Made by a program: the position numbers and the translations under genes
Shown here: one piece after another, positions 28,663-38,065 of the stretch
Layout: each line of letters starts with the position of its first letter
Position numbering within the stretch: position 1 is the stretch's first letter
The notes under the pieces: model-generated
The model's input: the letters and a program-made list of their open reading frames with translations, nothing else
Databases searched by the model: none
What the model was told of the DNA's origin: nothing
Source: an uncultured Bacilli bacterium
Lineage (GTDB): Bacteria > Bacillota_I > Bacilli_A > RF39 > UBA660
DNA: 44,300 nt
Reading direction: 5' to 3'
NCBI GenBank assembly: GCA_947624955.1
Contig: CANQMM010000006.1
Location: 1 to 44,300 of the forward strand

Positions 28663-29306
28663 TGAAAAGCCAAAGATTGGAAGCAATAGCTAGTTTAATT
28701 GAAAAAAATGACCAAGTTATCGATATAGGATGTGACCATGCTTATCTAAGTATTTATTTGTGTAAAAATAAACTATGTAAGAAAGTTATGGCTACTGATA
28801 TTAACGAGAATCCTTTAAGACAAGCACAAAAAAATATTGAGCAGAATGGACTCAACATCGAATTAAAACTGAGTGATGGACTTGAGGATATAGAAATTGG
28901 AGATTTTGATACTTTGGTTATTGCGGGAATGGGAACAACAACGATTAAAAAGATTTTAAGCAATGACCAAGTTAAAAAAATTAAGAAGTTAGTTTTGGCA
29001 AGCCATAACGATTTAGTCGATTTACGATATTTTGTAACTAGTTTAGGTTTCTACTTGCAAAAAGAATTAGTAGTTTATGAAAATGGTAAATACTATGAAA
29101 TAATGGCTTTTCGAAAAAACGATAAAAAAAATACGGAAGAAGAACTAATCTATGGTTTATTAGATACAAAATATTGCGATTATTATGCTTTTCTAATAGA
29201 TAAATATACTAAAATATATTGTTCTTTGCCGGAAGGCGAAAGAGTAAAGAAAGACGAGTATCAAAGAAAAATCGATTATTTACAAAATTTTATAGGAAAA
29301 ATTTAG
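28662..29306 (+). CDS. trmK: tRNA (adenine22-N1)-methyltransferase TrmK
   Basis: 'RLEAIASLIEKNDQVIDIGCDHAYLSIYL', 'VIAGMGTTTIKKIL'; directly after rpoD. Confidence 0.92.
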   Translation: MKSQRLEAIASLIEKNDQVIDIGCDHAYLSIYLCKNKLCKKVMATDINENPLRQAQKNIEQNGLNIELKLSDGLEDIEIGDFDTLVIAGMGTTTIKKILSNDQVKKIKKLVLASHNDLVDLRYFVTSLGFYLQKELVVYENGKYYEIMAFRKNDKKNTEEELIYGLLDTKYCDYYAFLIDKYTKIYCSLPEGERVKKDEYQRKIDYLQNFIGKI

Positions 29307-29532
29307 GAGCCGATACATTATTTATTTGTACTGACTCTTTTTTTGTGGGCAGACTTTGGAAATTTTGGACTAAAGGTTTTAAAACGGAAAAAGCATTGCG
29401 AGCGTTAGCGATTAAAGGCCTTGCTTGTTCATATAGAGGGATCATTTGATTGGCAAGGGATAAAGTCTTGGATAAGCCACCAAGAATTTTGGAAAAACTA
29501 AAGGGAGTTCTAACTATTTGATATGGAAACAT
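29290..29532 (-). CDS. YqfQ/VrrA-like small protein
   Basis: Reverse-strand ATG with upstream GAGGT; 'ILGGLSKTLSLANQMIPLYEQARPLIANARNAFSVLKPLVQNF' resembles YqfQ; located next to trmK. Confidence 0.65.
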   Translation of the reverse strand: MFPYQIVRTPFSFSKILGGLSKTLSLANQMIPLYEQARPLIANARNAFSVLKPLVQNFQSLPTKKESVQINNVSAPKFFL

Positions 29533-29605
29533 ATTACATTACCTCATAATAATATATGAATAATTTTCAAATATATTGCAAAATTGGTTTTACTAATTGG
29601 AAAGA

Positions 29606-29616
29606 TATGATATAAT
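29606..29616 (+). promoter_or_regulatory. Extended -10 promoter of the GspF-like gene
   Basis: TATGATATAAT; GGAGGTG RBS and ATG 29651 follow. Confidence 0.55.
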
Positions 29617-29650
29617 TTTAGGTATAGTAATAGAGTGGAGGTGTACTTTA

Positions 29651-31273
29651 ATGATTGATGAAAAGGGGAGTAGTAAAGTACAGGTAAACTCTAATGATGG
29701 AAATATAATTAAACATTTTATTACTTTAATAATTATCGGGGTGCAAGAACTATTTTATTGGGTTAAAGATACGGTAAGATTTGTCGGGGTTGGTTTTAAG
29801 AGAATCTTTATCGATACTTTAGCTAATCTTTATTATGCTTCTAGTAGCAATGTAGATAGAGCTTATAGAGAGACTAAGAAAGCTTTGGGAGTTAATCAAA
29901 GTAAAGCAGTTAAAGCTCCTAAAGAAAGTTTATGGGAAAAATTAAATAGCAATATCGGTATGAGTAAAAGTAAAATTGCTAAATTGGAAGCTAATAAACA
30001 ATTACTGCAAGCAGAATTAGCAGGTTTAGATGCTAAAAGATTATCTAAGCCGACGGTTTATTTATATAAAGCGAAAGATCCTAAAGGAAAAATAATTAGT
30101 GGGACGTTTACAGGATTTTCAAAATTGGATGTAAATACTTTTTTAGTTAATGAAGGTTATGATGTCTACAGTATTGAAACGAGTAAATGGATTAACTTTG
30201 TCTATGGCGAAAGTGGTTTTTTAGCGAAAAAGTTAAGTAACAAAGATCTAATATTTTGGCTCACGCAGTTATCGACTTATGTAAAAAGTGGAATTCCCCT
30301 TACCAATGCCGTAAGAATTTTAGGCAATCAAATGGGGAAAAATGGTGGGCGAAAGAGAGTTTTCGATATGATTGTATACCACTTAACAATGGGGGAAGCG
30401 TTTTCTTCGGCTTTGGAAAAACAAGGTTCCTTTTTCCCATCCCTTTTAATCAATATGTTAAAAGCGGCTGAAGCAACAGGAGAACTAGAAGAAACCCTCG
30501 ATGATATGGCGAATTATTATCAAGAGGTGGAATCGACAAGAAAGCAAATGATTAGTGCAATGACCTATCCAGCAATTATTACCGTTTTTGCTTTTGCGGT
30601 TGTTACATTTATTGTCGTTTATGTTGTTCCCCAATTTAATCAAATATTTGCATCTTTAAATACCGAAATTAATGGTTTAACAGCATTTATAATTAAAGTA
30701 TCGAATAATTTAAAGAAGAATTTGACTTTGTATTTAATGCTAATTGTGGCCTTTATCATTTTATTTTATTTAGCTTATAAGAAAATTAAAGCGTTTAGAA
30801 GGGCAATACAAGTATTTTTAATGCATATGCCGATAGTAGGAAATATTATTATTTATAGTGAGATGGCGATTTTTTCCAAAACTTTTAGTTCACTTTTGAA
30901 AAATAATGTTTTTATAACGGACAGTATCGATATTTTAAGTAAAATTACTAATAATGAGATATATAAGGAAATAATGTTTAATACGATTTCGAATGTTGCC
31001 GTAGGTGGGAAAATAAGTGAAACTTTTGAAAACCATTGGGCGGTTCCGGATGTCGCTTATTATATGATAGTTACAGGTGAATCTACGGGTGAGTTAGCTT
31101 CAATGATGAATACAGTAAGTAGATATTATCAAGAGCAACATACGGTTTTAGTTTCGGGGTTGAAAAGCTTTATTGAACCATTGATGATTGTTATGTTAGC
31201 CGTAATGGTTGGAATTATAGTATTAGCAGTCGTTATGCCAATGTTTCAATTATATAGTAGTATACAGATGTAG
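29651..31273 (+). CDS. Type II secretion/type IV pilus F family protein (GspF/PilC-like) with N-terminal extension
   Basis: 'YLYKAKDPKGKIISGTFTGFSKLDVNTFLVNEGYDV', 'FWLTQLSTYVKSGIPLTNAVRILGNQ', 'LINMLKAAEATGELEETLDDMANYYQ'. Confidence 0.93.
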   Translation: MIDEKGSSKVQVNSNDGNIIKHFITLIIIGVQELFYWVKDTVRFVGVGFKRIFIDTLANLYYASSSNVDRAYRETKKALGVNQSKAVKAPKESLWEKLNSNIGMSKSKIAKLEANKQLLQAELAGLDAKRLSKPTVYLYKAKDPKGKIISGTFTGFSKLDVNTFLVNEGYDVYSIETSKWINFVYGESGFLAKKLSNKDLIFWLTQLSTYVKSGIPLTNAVRILGNQMGKNGGRKRVFDMIVYHLTMGEAFSSALEKQGSFFPSLLINMLKAAEATGELEETLDDMANYYQEVESTRKQMISAMTYPAIITVFAFAVVTFIVVYVVPQFNQIFASLNTEINGLTAFIIKVSNNLKKNLTLYLMLIVAFIILFYLAYKKIKAFRRAIQVFLMHMPIVGNIIIYSEMAIFSKTFSSLLKNNVFITDSIDILSKITNNEIYKEIMFNTISNVAVGGKISETFENHWAVPDVAYYMIVTGESTGELASMMNTVSRYYQEQHTVLVSGLKSFIEPLMIVMLAVMVGIIVLAVVMPMFQLYSSIQM

Positions 31274-31281
31274 GTGGTTTT

Positions 31282-32037
31282 ATGATAACAGGATTATTCT
31301 TTATATATGGTTTGTTTTTTGGTTCCTTTTTTATGGCTTTGGCCGACAGATGGAGTCAAGAACAATCGATAATTAAACCAAGAAGTCATTGTGAAAATTG
31401 CAATCATCCTTTGGCTTTCTATGAAATGATACCAGTAATATCTTATATTTTTTTACGTGGTAAATGTCGCAATTGTCATAAGCATATCTCGATTGTCTAT
31501 CCGATAATTGAACTGTTAACCGGGGGATTATTTGCGATTAGTTATGTTTTATATGGTTTTAGTAGTAATTTAATAATAATGCTTGCATTGTCATCTTTGC
31601 TAGTTATCGTCTATGTTAGTGACTTTAAATATCTAGTCATTTTAGATATTCCATTAATTATTACGGCGGTAATCATATTTAGTACGGTATTGTGGGCGGA
31701 AGGACTTACTAGTGCTCTATGGCATTTGTTATCCGGAATTATTATATTTTTAGTGATGTTACTCATTAAAATCGTCGGTGATAAACGCTTTAAAAGGGAA
31801 TCTTTAGGCGGTGGAGATGTCAAGTTATCTTTTCTTTTTGGCTTAACTTTAAATTTCTATTTAGGGATTGTCGTTTTAGTCGTAGCATCTTTACTGACTT
31901 ATCCTTTAGCTATTTACTATGTTTGTAAAAAGAATGATGCCGAAATCCCCTTTGGGCCGTTTTTAATGACGGGTTTAGTTATCGTCTATGTTTATCAAAC
32001 ACCACTTATTAATTTGCTACAGACTTTAATTTTCTAA
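31282..32037 (+). CDS. Prepilin peptidase (A24, PilD-type with N-terminal cysteine motif)
   Basis: 'FGSFFMALADRW', 'HCENCNHPLAFYEMIPVISYIFLRGKCRNCHKHISIVYPIIELLTG', 'DFKYLVI', 'GGGDVKLSFLFGL'. Confidence 0.95.
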   Translation: MITGLFFIYGLFFGSFFMALADRWSQEQSIIKPRSHCENCNHPLAFYEMIPVISYIFLRGKCRNCHKHISIVYPIIELLTGGLFAISYVLYGFSSNLIIMLALSSLLVIVYVSDFKYLVILDIPLIITAVIIFSTVLWAEGLTSALWHLLSGIIIFLVMLLIKIVGDKRFKRESLGGGDVKLSFLFGLTLNFYLGIVVLVVASLLTYPLAIYYVCKKNDAEIPFGPFLMTGLVIVYVYQTPLINLLQTLIF

Positions 32038-32093
32038 AACTTGTAAAAATAGATAAAAACTGTTAGAATAATGATGTATTGGAAGGTGGTCTT

Positions 32094-32342
32094 ATGGACA
32101 GTGTAACAACTTTATTCGATGTGAGTCTTTTAAAAGAAGAGAATGTATCTAGAACCCTTAAGGAGGTTTATGATTCATTAAAAGAACGTGGTTATAACCC
32201 CGTTAATCAAATTGTCGGTTACATAATTAGTGGGGATCCTGGCTATATTTCGAGTTATCAAAATGCCCGGAAAAAGATGATGAGTCTAGATAGGTCAGAA
32301 TTAACGGCGATTATTTTAGAATCATATTTAAAAAATCATTGA
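32094..32342 (+). CDS. ireB: IreB family regulatory phosphoprotein (UPF0297)
   Basis: 'SRTLKEVYDSLKERGYNPVNQIVGYIISGDPGYISSYQNARKKM'. Confidence 0.95.
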   Translation: MDSVTTLFDVSLLKEENVSRTLKEVYDSLKERGYNPVNQIVGYIISGDPGYISSYQNARKKMMSLDRSELTAIILESYLKNH

Positions 32343-32761
32343 GAGTATTAGGATTGGATTTAGGAACAAAGACTCTAGGATTAGCAATAAGTGATCGTAG
32401 TAATACTCTAGGTAAAGTGTTGGGAGTCATTAGATATAATGATTATGCTGAATTAATTATAGAGTTAAAAAAAGTTATTGCGGAGAATGAAGTAGGGACT
32501 TTAGTCTTAGGATTACCAAAGAATATGGATAATACTTTAGGATTTGCGGCCCAAAGGTCGTTAGATTTTAAAGAAATGTTAGAAAAAGAAATAAAGTTGC
32601 CAGTTCTTTTAGAAGATGAAAGACTTTCGACAGTGGAAGCGGAAAACATCTTATTAGAAGCGGATTTGAGTAGAAAAAAAAGAAAAAGCATTATCGATGG
32701 TATGGCAGCCCTAATAATATTAGAAAGTTATTTAAGGAGGAATAGTAATGGAAGAAAATAA
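32339..32761 (+). CDS. ruvX: Putative pre-16S rRNA nuclease / Holliday junction resolvase-like RuvX (YqgF)
   Basis: 'VLGLDLGTKTLGLAISD', 'LVLGLPKNMDNTLG', 'EDERLSTVEAE'; TTG start overlaps the ireB stop. Confidence 0.94.
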   Translation: MRVLGLDLGTKTLGLAISDRSNTLGKVLGVIRYNDYAELIIELKKVIAENEVGTLVLGLPKNMDNTLGFAAQRSLDFKEMLEKEIKLPVLLEDERLSTVEAENILLEADLSRKKRKSIIDGMAALIILESYLRRNSNGRK

Positions 32762-33029
32762 AAGTGTTCTTACAATAGTTAATGACGATGGTAAAGAGGT
32801 AGAATGCGAAGTATTATTTACTTTTGATAGTGATGAAACCAAGAAAAGTTACATTGTCTATACCGATAATACGACTGATGAAAGTGGTAGTACTAAAGTG
32901 TATGCTTCAACTTATGATCCAACGGGAAAAGATAGTACTTTAGGACCAATTGAAAGTGAAAAAGAATGGTTAGTCGTTGAAAATATCTTGGCATCAATTC
33001 AAAATAAAACGGAAACTACTGGAGAATGA
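32748..33029 (+). CDS. DUF1292 family protein (YrzB-like)
   Basis: 'DDGKEVECEVLFTFDSDETKKSYIVYTDN'; position after ruvX. Confidence 0.88.
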   Translation: MEENKSVLTIVNDDGKEVECEVLFTFDSDETKKSYIVYTDNTTDESGSTKVYASTYDPTGKDSTLGPIESEKEWLVVENILASIQNKTETTGE

Positions 33030-34069
33030 GAAAAATGAAAAATAAAAAATTATGGATATTAGGGGGAATACTAGCATTTATAATTATCCTAGTCGGAGGC
33101 TTTTTGCTGATGTTAAGACCGGTTAGTGATAGTGATGAAAATATCGACTTTATTATTAAACAGGGCGAATCGACAAAAACAGTTATGAGTAATTTAGCGG
33201 AAGCGAATTTAATTAGAAGTAAATTTGTTGCTTATATCTATGCTAAATTTCATAATGGCAGTATTCAAGCCGGGAAATATAGTTTAAAAAGAAGTATGTC
33301 GACAATGGACATCATTAAAAGTTTTTCGAATGGGAAAGATGTAAGAAATATTACTTTTATTGAAGGTAAGACTCTTAGTGAATACATTAAACAAGTTAGT
33401 GAAGAGTTAGATATCGATTATGATGAAGCAATGCAAAAAATCGATAGTAAAGAATATTTACAAGGTTTAATAGATAATGAAGATTATTGGTTTTTAACTG
33501 AAGATATCTTAAATGCAAAAATTTATCATGGACTTGAAGGGTATCTATTTCCGGATACATATCAATTTAATATGAGTAGTGATATCAATGATGTAGTAAT
33601 TAGAATGCTCAATAATACTAAAGTTAAACTTGAACCTTATAGAGATGATATAGAAAATAGTCCGTATTCGATTCACGAAATATTGACACTTGCTAGTATT
33701 GTCGAAAATGAAGGAGCAAGACAAATCGACCGGAAGAAGATTGCTAGTACATTTATCAATCGTTTAAATATAGGGATGACTTTAGGTAGTGATGTAACGG
33801 CGAAATATACTAAAGATAATATCTTACCAGATGATTATTTAAGTAAATGTGATAATGGGTACAATACGCGTTGTGAGAATAATACACTAAGTGTCGGGCC
33901 AATATCATCTGCAAGTATCGTTTCCATCTTGGCGGTGGTAAGACCGGATGATTATGACTATTTATATTTTGTTGCCGATTGCGACGGAATGTTGTATTAT
34001 AATAAGACAGAAGCAGAGCATATAGCAGAAGTCAATAGATTGAAAGCCGAAAACAACTGGTGCGAATAA
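33026..34069 (+). CDS. mltG: Endolytic transglycosylase MltG
   Basis: N-terminal TM, 'LEGYLFPDTYQF', 'ILTLASIVENEGA', 'TFINRLNIGMTLGSDVTAKY'. Confidence 0.95.
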   Translation: MRKMKNKKLWILGGILAFIIILVGGFLLMLRPVSDSDENIDFIIKQGESTKTVMSNLAEANLIRSKFVAYIYAKFHNGSIQAGKYSLKRSMSTMDIIKSFSNGKDVRNITFIEGKTLSEYIKQVSEELDIDYDEAMQKIDSKEYLQGLIDNEDYWFLTEDILNAKIYHGLEGYLFPDTYQFNMSSDINDVVIRMLNNTKVKLEPYRDDIENSPYSIHEILTLASIVENEGARQIDRKKIASTFINRLNIGMTLGSDVTAKYTKDNILPDDYLSKCDNGYNTRCENNTLSVGPISSASIVSILAVVRPDDYDYLYFVADCDGMLYYNKTEAEHIAEVNRLKAENNWCE

Positions 34070-34089
34070 AAGATAGATGGTGAATTTTA

Positions 34090-34683
34090 ATGAAAGAAAC
34101 AATATTAGAAATGGAAGAATATGCTAAAGATCATAATGTTCCAATAATTGAAAAAGATTCAATAGTTTTTATTATGAAATATATAAAAGCTAACAATGTG
34201 AAGAATATTTTGGAAATAGGGAGTGCGATAGGATATTCAGCTATTTTGATGGCGAGTGCGGGGTTAGATGTCAAAGTTACGACGATCGAACGTGATGAAG
34301 CTAGATATATGGAAGCTTTAAAAAATGTTAAAAAGTGTGGATTAGAGAAGAATATCAATGTCGTCTATCAAGATGCTTTGGAAGTCAATCTGAAAGATGT
34401 TGAATATGATTTAATCTTTATTGATGCAGCAAAAGGGCAATATACGAAATTCTTTGAAAAATTTAAATACTTTTTAAGTAAGAATGGTTGTATTATTACC
34501 GATAATTTAAAGTTTCACGGATATGTAGGGAATAAAGACTCGATAGATTCCAAAAACTTAAAAGCTTTAGTCGATAAGATTGAAAAGTATATCGATTTCT
34601 TAAAGAATAATCCGGAATTCGATACGAAGTTTTTTGATATTGGCGATGGCTTATCGGTTAGCGTGAAGAAAGATGAAAAGTAA
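34090..34683 (+). CDS. O-methyltransferase (YrrM/TrmR-like)
   Basis: 'ILEIGSAIGYSAILMASAG', 'YDLIFIDAAKGQYTKFFE'. Confidence 0.9.
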   Translation: MKETILEMEEYAKDHNVPIIEKDSIVFIMKYIKANNVKNILEIGSAIGYSAILMASAGLDVKVTTIERDEARYMEALKNVKKCGLEKNINVVYQDALEVNLKDVEYDLIFIDAAKGQYTKFFEKFKYFLSKNGCIITDNLKFHGYVGNKDSIDSKNLKALVDKIEKYIDFLKNNPEFDTKFFDIGDGLSVSVKKDEK

Positions 34684-35464
34684 TATTTTAATAAGTATCA
34701 ATAAAATTACCGATATAGATAAATATGCAAAAGTGGGAATAAACACTTTTCTTTTTGCGTTGGATGGTTTTTGTGCGGGATATGAAAATACTTTCGATGT
34801 TGAGACGATCAATCAGTATCCTAATTCCTATGTGTTAATAAATCGAATTTTAGATTGTGAAAGTATTGATGCGTTAAAGAAAATATTACCGCAATTGCAA
34901 GTTAAAGGAATTGTCTATGAAGATGTCGGAGTATTTAACATCGTTAAAAATGCCGGTTATAATTTCGAATTAATCTTTTTTCAAAATCATTTTGGGACGA
35001 ATAAAAAAAGTATTAATTTTTGGTTAAAACAGGGAGTAGAGAGTGTTTTTGTAAGTAATGAACTCACGATGGCGGAAATAGAAAGTATTACTAAGGAAGC
35101 GAGTAAACCGGTAGTAGTGCAAGTACTTGGGTATAATCAAGTAATGTATTCAAGACGGAGTTTACTTTCTAATTATCACGATAATTTTCAATTACCAAGA
35201 AAATATGTAGGAATTATCGATGAAATTAGTAGTCATGTAAAATTTAGAGTATTAGAAAATGCCTACGGGACGGTAGTTTTTAGTGAAAAGGTCTTTAATG
35301 GTTTAGAATTACAAAAATTAAACAATGTTAAATATTTTTATATCAATACTAATTTTTTGACTGTTGATGAGGTGCTTGGTTATTTAGAAGGTAGTAATAC
35401 GGACTGTGATCAAGGATTTCTCAATAAAAAGACTTTATTTAAATTGAAAGGGGGCAAAGTGTGA
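34673..35464 (+). CDS. Peptidase U32-like protein (YrrN-type)
   Basis: Position directly before the full-length U32 gene; U32-like barrel segments. Confidence 0.75.
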   Translation: MKSNILISINKITDIDKYAKVGINTFLFALDGFCAGYENTFDVETINQYPNSYVLINRILDCESIDALKKILPQLQVKGIVYEDVGVFNIVKNAGYNFELIFFQNHFGTNKKSINFWLKQGVESVFVSNELTMAEIESITKEASKPVVVQVLGYNQVMYSRRSLLSNYHDNFQLPRKYVGIIDEISSHVKFRVLENAYGTVVFSEKVFNGLELQKLNNVKYFYINTNFLTVDEVLGYLEGSNTDCDQGFLNKKTLFKLKGGKV

Positions 35465-36651
35465 TGGTCGAGTTATTGGCCCCAGCCGGGGATTTAGAAC
35501 GCTTGAAAGTGGCTTTATTATATGGAGCAGATGCCGTTTATTTTGGGGGACAAGATTATAGTCTACGGGCAAATGCGCTAAATTTTACTTTAGAAGAAAT
35601 TAAAGAAGCCACCGAGTTTGCCCATAATTTAAAGAAAAAAGTCTATGTAACTGTAAATATTGTCTTTCACGATGAAGATCTAATAGGTCTTAAAGAATAT
35701 TTAAAACATTTAGATGAAATAGGAATAGATGCTATTATTCTTAGTGATATGGTAGTTTTAGAATTAGTAAAAGAATTAGGTTGTAAATTCGAATGTCATA
35801 TCTCGACTCAAGCAAGTATTTTAAATTATGAGACGGCAAAGTTTTATAAAAGTTTAGGGGCAACGAGAATCGTTCTCGCTAGGGAAGCCCACCGGAAGGA
35901 TATTAAAAGAATCAAAGAAGAAACGAATATGGAGCTAGAATGCTTCATTCACGGAGCGATGTGTACATCTTTTTCCGGAAGATGCGTACTTTCTAATTAT
36001 GTGACAATGCGCGATAGTAATCGCGGTGGATGTGCGCAGGTATGTCGTTTTAGTTTTAAATTTAATGACGATAATGAGGTATTTAGTATGACTCCCAAAG
36101 ATTTAAATATGATTTCGTATATCAAAGAAATGATCAATTTAGGAGTTAACTCTTTTAAAGTGGAAGGAAGAATGCGGTCAATATATTATATTGCGACCGT
36201 TATCGGTTCTTATCGTAAAATTATCGATTTAATATTAGACAATAAATATGATGATGCATATACTAGATATTACTTGGATATATTAAATAGATGTGCTAAT
36301 CGTGATAGTACGCCGCAATTTTTTGATAAGATGGCGGGGGTTAAAGAGCAATATTTCTTAGGAAGAGATGAGGTAAGTAACCAAGATTTTTTAGGAATAG
36401 TATTAAAAAAAGAAAAAAATTATATAATATTAGAGCAACGTAATTATTTTAAAGTGGGTGATATCGTCGAGTTTTTCACACCAAATGGCGAAGTTGTAAC
36501 GTTCAAAATTGGGGAAATGTATGATGAAAATAACGAATTAATTGAGGTAGCTAGACATCCAAGAATGACTGTAAAATTACGGTGTGATCTCGATTTACCC
36601 GAGTATTCAATGATGCGAATAAAAGTATTTGACATCGAGGAATATTTGTAG
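35464..36651 (+). CDS. Peptidase U32 family / tRNA hydroxylation protein (TrhP/YrrO-type)
   Basis: 'ELLAPAGDLERLKVALLYGADAVYFGG', 'ECFIHGAMCTSFSGRCVLSNYVTMRDSNRGGCAQVCRF', 'SFKVEGRMRS'. Confidence 0.94.
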   Translation: MVELLAPAGDLERLKVALLYGADAVYFGGQDYSLRANALNFTLEEIKEATEFAHNLKKKVYVTVNIVFHDEDLIGLKEYLKHLDEIGIDAIILSDMVVLELVKELGCKFECHISTQASILNYETAKFYKSLGATRIVLAREAHRKDIKRIKEETNMELECFIHGAMCTSFSGRCVLSNYVTMRDSNRGGCAQVCRFSFKFNDDNEVFSMTPKDLNMISYIKEMINLGVNSFKVEGRMRSIYYIATVIGSYRKIIDLILDNKYDDAYTRYYLDILNRCANRDSTPQFFDKMAGVKEQYFLGRDEVSNQDFLGIVLKKEKNYIILEQRNYFKVGDIVEFFTPNGEVVTFKIGEMYDENNELIEVARHPRMTVKLRCDLDLPEYSMMRIKVFDIEEYL

Positions 36652-36686
36652 TATTCTTATGACAACATTTTATGAGGTGATAATTA

Positions 36687-37157
36687 ATGTCAAAAAAAGA
36701 AGAAATATTATTAACTGCTGATGGTTATTTAGAACTTGAAGAAGAGTTAAATGATTTAAAATTAAATAAGCGTAGTGAAGTAATTAAAGCGATAAAGGAA
36801 GCTAGAAGTCACGGCGATTTATCAGAAAACAGTGAATATGATGCAGCTAGAGATGAACAAGCCCAACTAGAAGCCCGAATTCAAGAATTAGAATACAAAT
36901 TGGAACACGCCAAGATTGTCGATGATAAAAATAAAGATACAGTCAATGTTGGAACAACTGTGGTAATTAAATATATCGACGATGATGAGACAGAAGAATA
37001 TAAGATTGTCGGTTCTTTGGAAGCTGATCCATTCGAAAATAAAATTAGTAATGAATCACCAATCGGGGCCGCTATTATGGGTAAAAAAGTCGGTGAGGTA
37101 ATCAGCGTAGCTAGTCCAAATGGCGCTTATGATGTGGAAATAGTAAGCATTGCTTAA
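36687..37157 (+). CDS. greA: Transcription elongation factor GreA
   Basis: 'LTADGYLELEEELNDLK...EARSHGDLSENSEYDAARDEQAQLEARIQELE'. Confidence 0.97.
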   Translation: MSKKEEILLTADGYLELEEELNDLKLNKRSEVIKAIKEARSHGDLSENSEYDAARDEQAQLEARIQELEYKLEHAKIVDDKNKDTVNVGTTVVIKYIDDDETEEYKIVGSLEADPFENKISNESPIGAAIMGKKVGEVISVASPNGAYDVEIVSIA

Positions 37158-37172
37158 AGCAGTGCTTTTTAC
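37145..37172 (+). terminator. Intrinsic terminator overlapping greA 3' end
   Basis: AGCATTGCT TAA AGCAGTGCT TTTT; 9 bp stem with one G-U. Confidence 0.65.
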
Positions 37173-37224
37173 TTGAAAAAAGTGAGTTTATATGGTATTA
37201 TATGGTAACTGTTAAGGGGTGTTG

Positions 37225-37992
37225 ATGATGAAAGTTAAGAGAGTGTTACCACTAAGTGATTATACAATTAATCGGGGATTAGATATTTTAAAAAGACTAG
37301 GAGTTAGTTCTTTAGCTTTAGTTATAATGTTAAGTTCTTGTGCGAAGCCGAAAGCAAAGACGGAAGGCAAATATGTTTTTGTGAAACAACCGCACGTTGT
37401 CGGGGATAATTATTATCAATTTCATTGGCAAGATAAAGATGAAGATGGTTTAATAGAAGATGGTGAGGTCCTTTGCCGAACGATAAAAATTGATAATCAA
37501 ATGGTGGTCGAAGCCCAAACGGATGCCAATGTCTTAGCAGTTAGTGATAATCCAGTAGAAGAAGCATTTGCCTATGTCGGGGAATATACGGAAGATATGG
37601 GAGATTTACCAACTACTGATGAGGTAAGAAAAATGGTCAATGATAGTATGCCAGCTCAGCAGAAATTTGTTATGTTGAAAAGACCGGAAGTAAGTGCCGA
37701 TGGCAAATACGTACGTTGGTATTACTTTGTCGATAAAAATGGCGATGGACAAATGAACTATAGTGAAATTTGCTATTATGATGAACCAATCGATCCGGAT
37801 AAAGATTATATTCCTGCCCAACCTAATGCTAATGTTTTGGCGGTAGGTAGTGACCTTCTTTTAGACGGATGGCAAGTTTACGATGTTTATGATGAAGATA
37901 AATATCCGGATCTCGATGATGTCGAGGATATTGAAAGACAAATAAGGCGGAACGAAAAAAACAATCAAAATCGGTTAGTATTAGTACCTTAA
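37225..37992 (+). CDS. Predicted lipoprotein with duplicated EF-hand-like module
   Basis: Lipobox-like 'VIMLSSCAK'; 'DKDEDGLIEDGE' and 'DKNGDGQMNYSE' loops each followed by 'ANVLAV'. Confidence 0.7.
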   Translation: MMKVKRVLPLSDYTINRGLDILKRLGVSSLALVIMLSSCAKPKAKTEGKYVFVKQPHVVGDNYYQFHWQDKDEDGLIEDGEVLCRTIKIDNQMVVEAQTDANVLAVSDNPVEEAFAYVGEYTEDMGDLPTTDEVRKMVNDSMPAQQKFVMLKRPEVSADGKYVRWYYFVDKNGDGQMNYSEICYYDEPIDPDKDYIPAQPNANVLAVGSDLLLDGWQVYDVYDEDKYPDLDDVEDIERQIRRNEKNNQNRLVLVP

Positions 37993-38065
37993 AATTATTA
38001 AAAAGATATGACTTTAATTTTAGGAAAAAATATTATATAATGTTGAAAGGCGAAAGGAAGATATT

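Noticed and set aside
29219-29449. Plus-strand 76 aa ORF overlapping trmK 3' end
   Set aside because: Out of frame with trmK and antisense to the better supported YqfQ-like ORF; no convincing RBS.
30256-30471. Plus-strand 71 aa ORF inside the GspF-like gene
   Set aside because: Alternate frame of a clear coding region.
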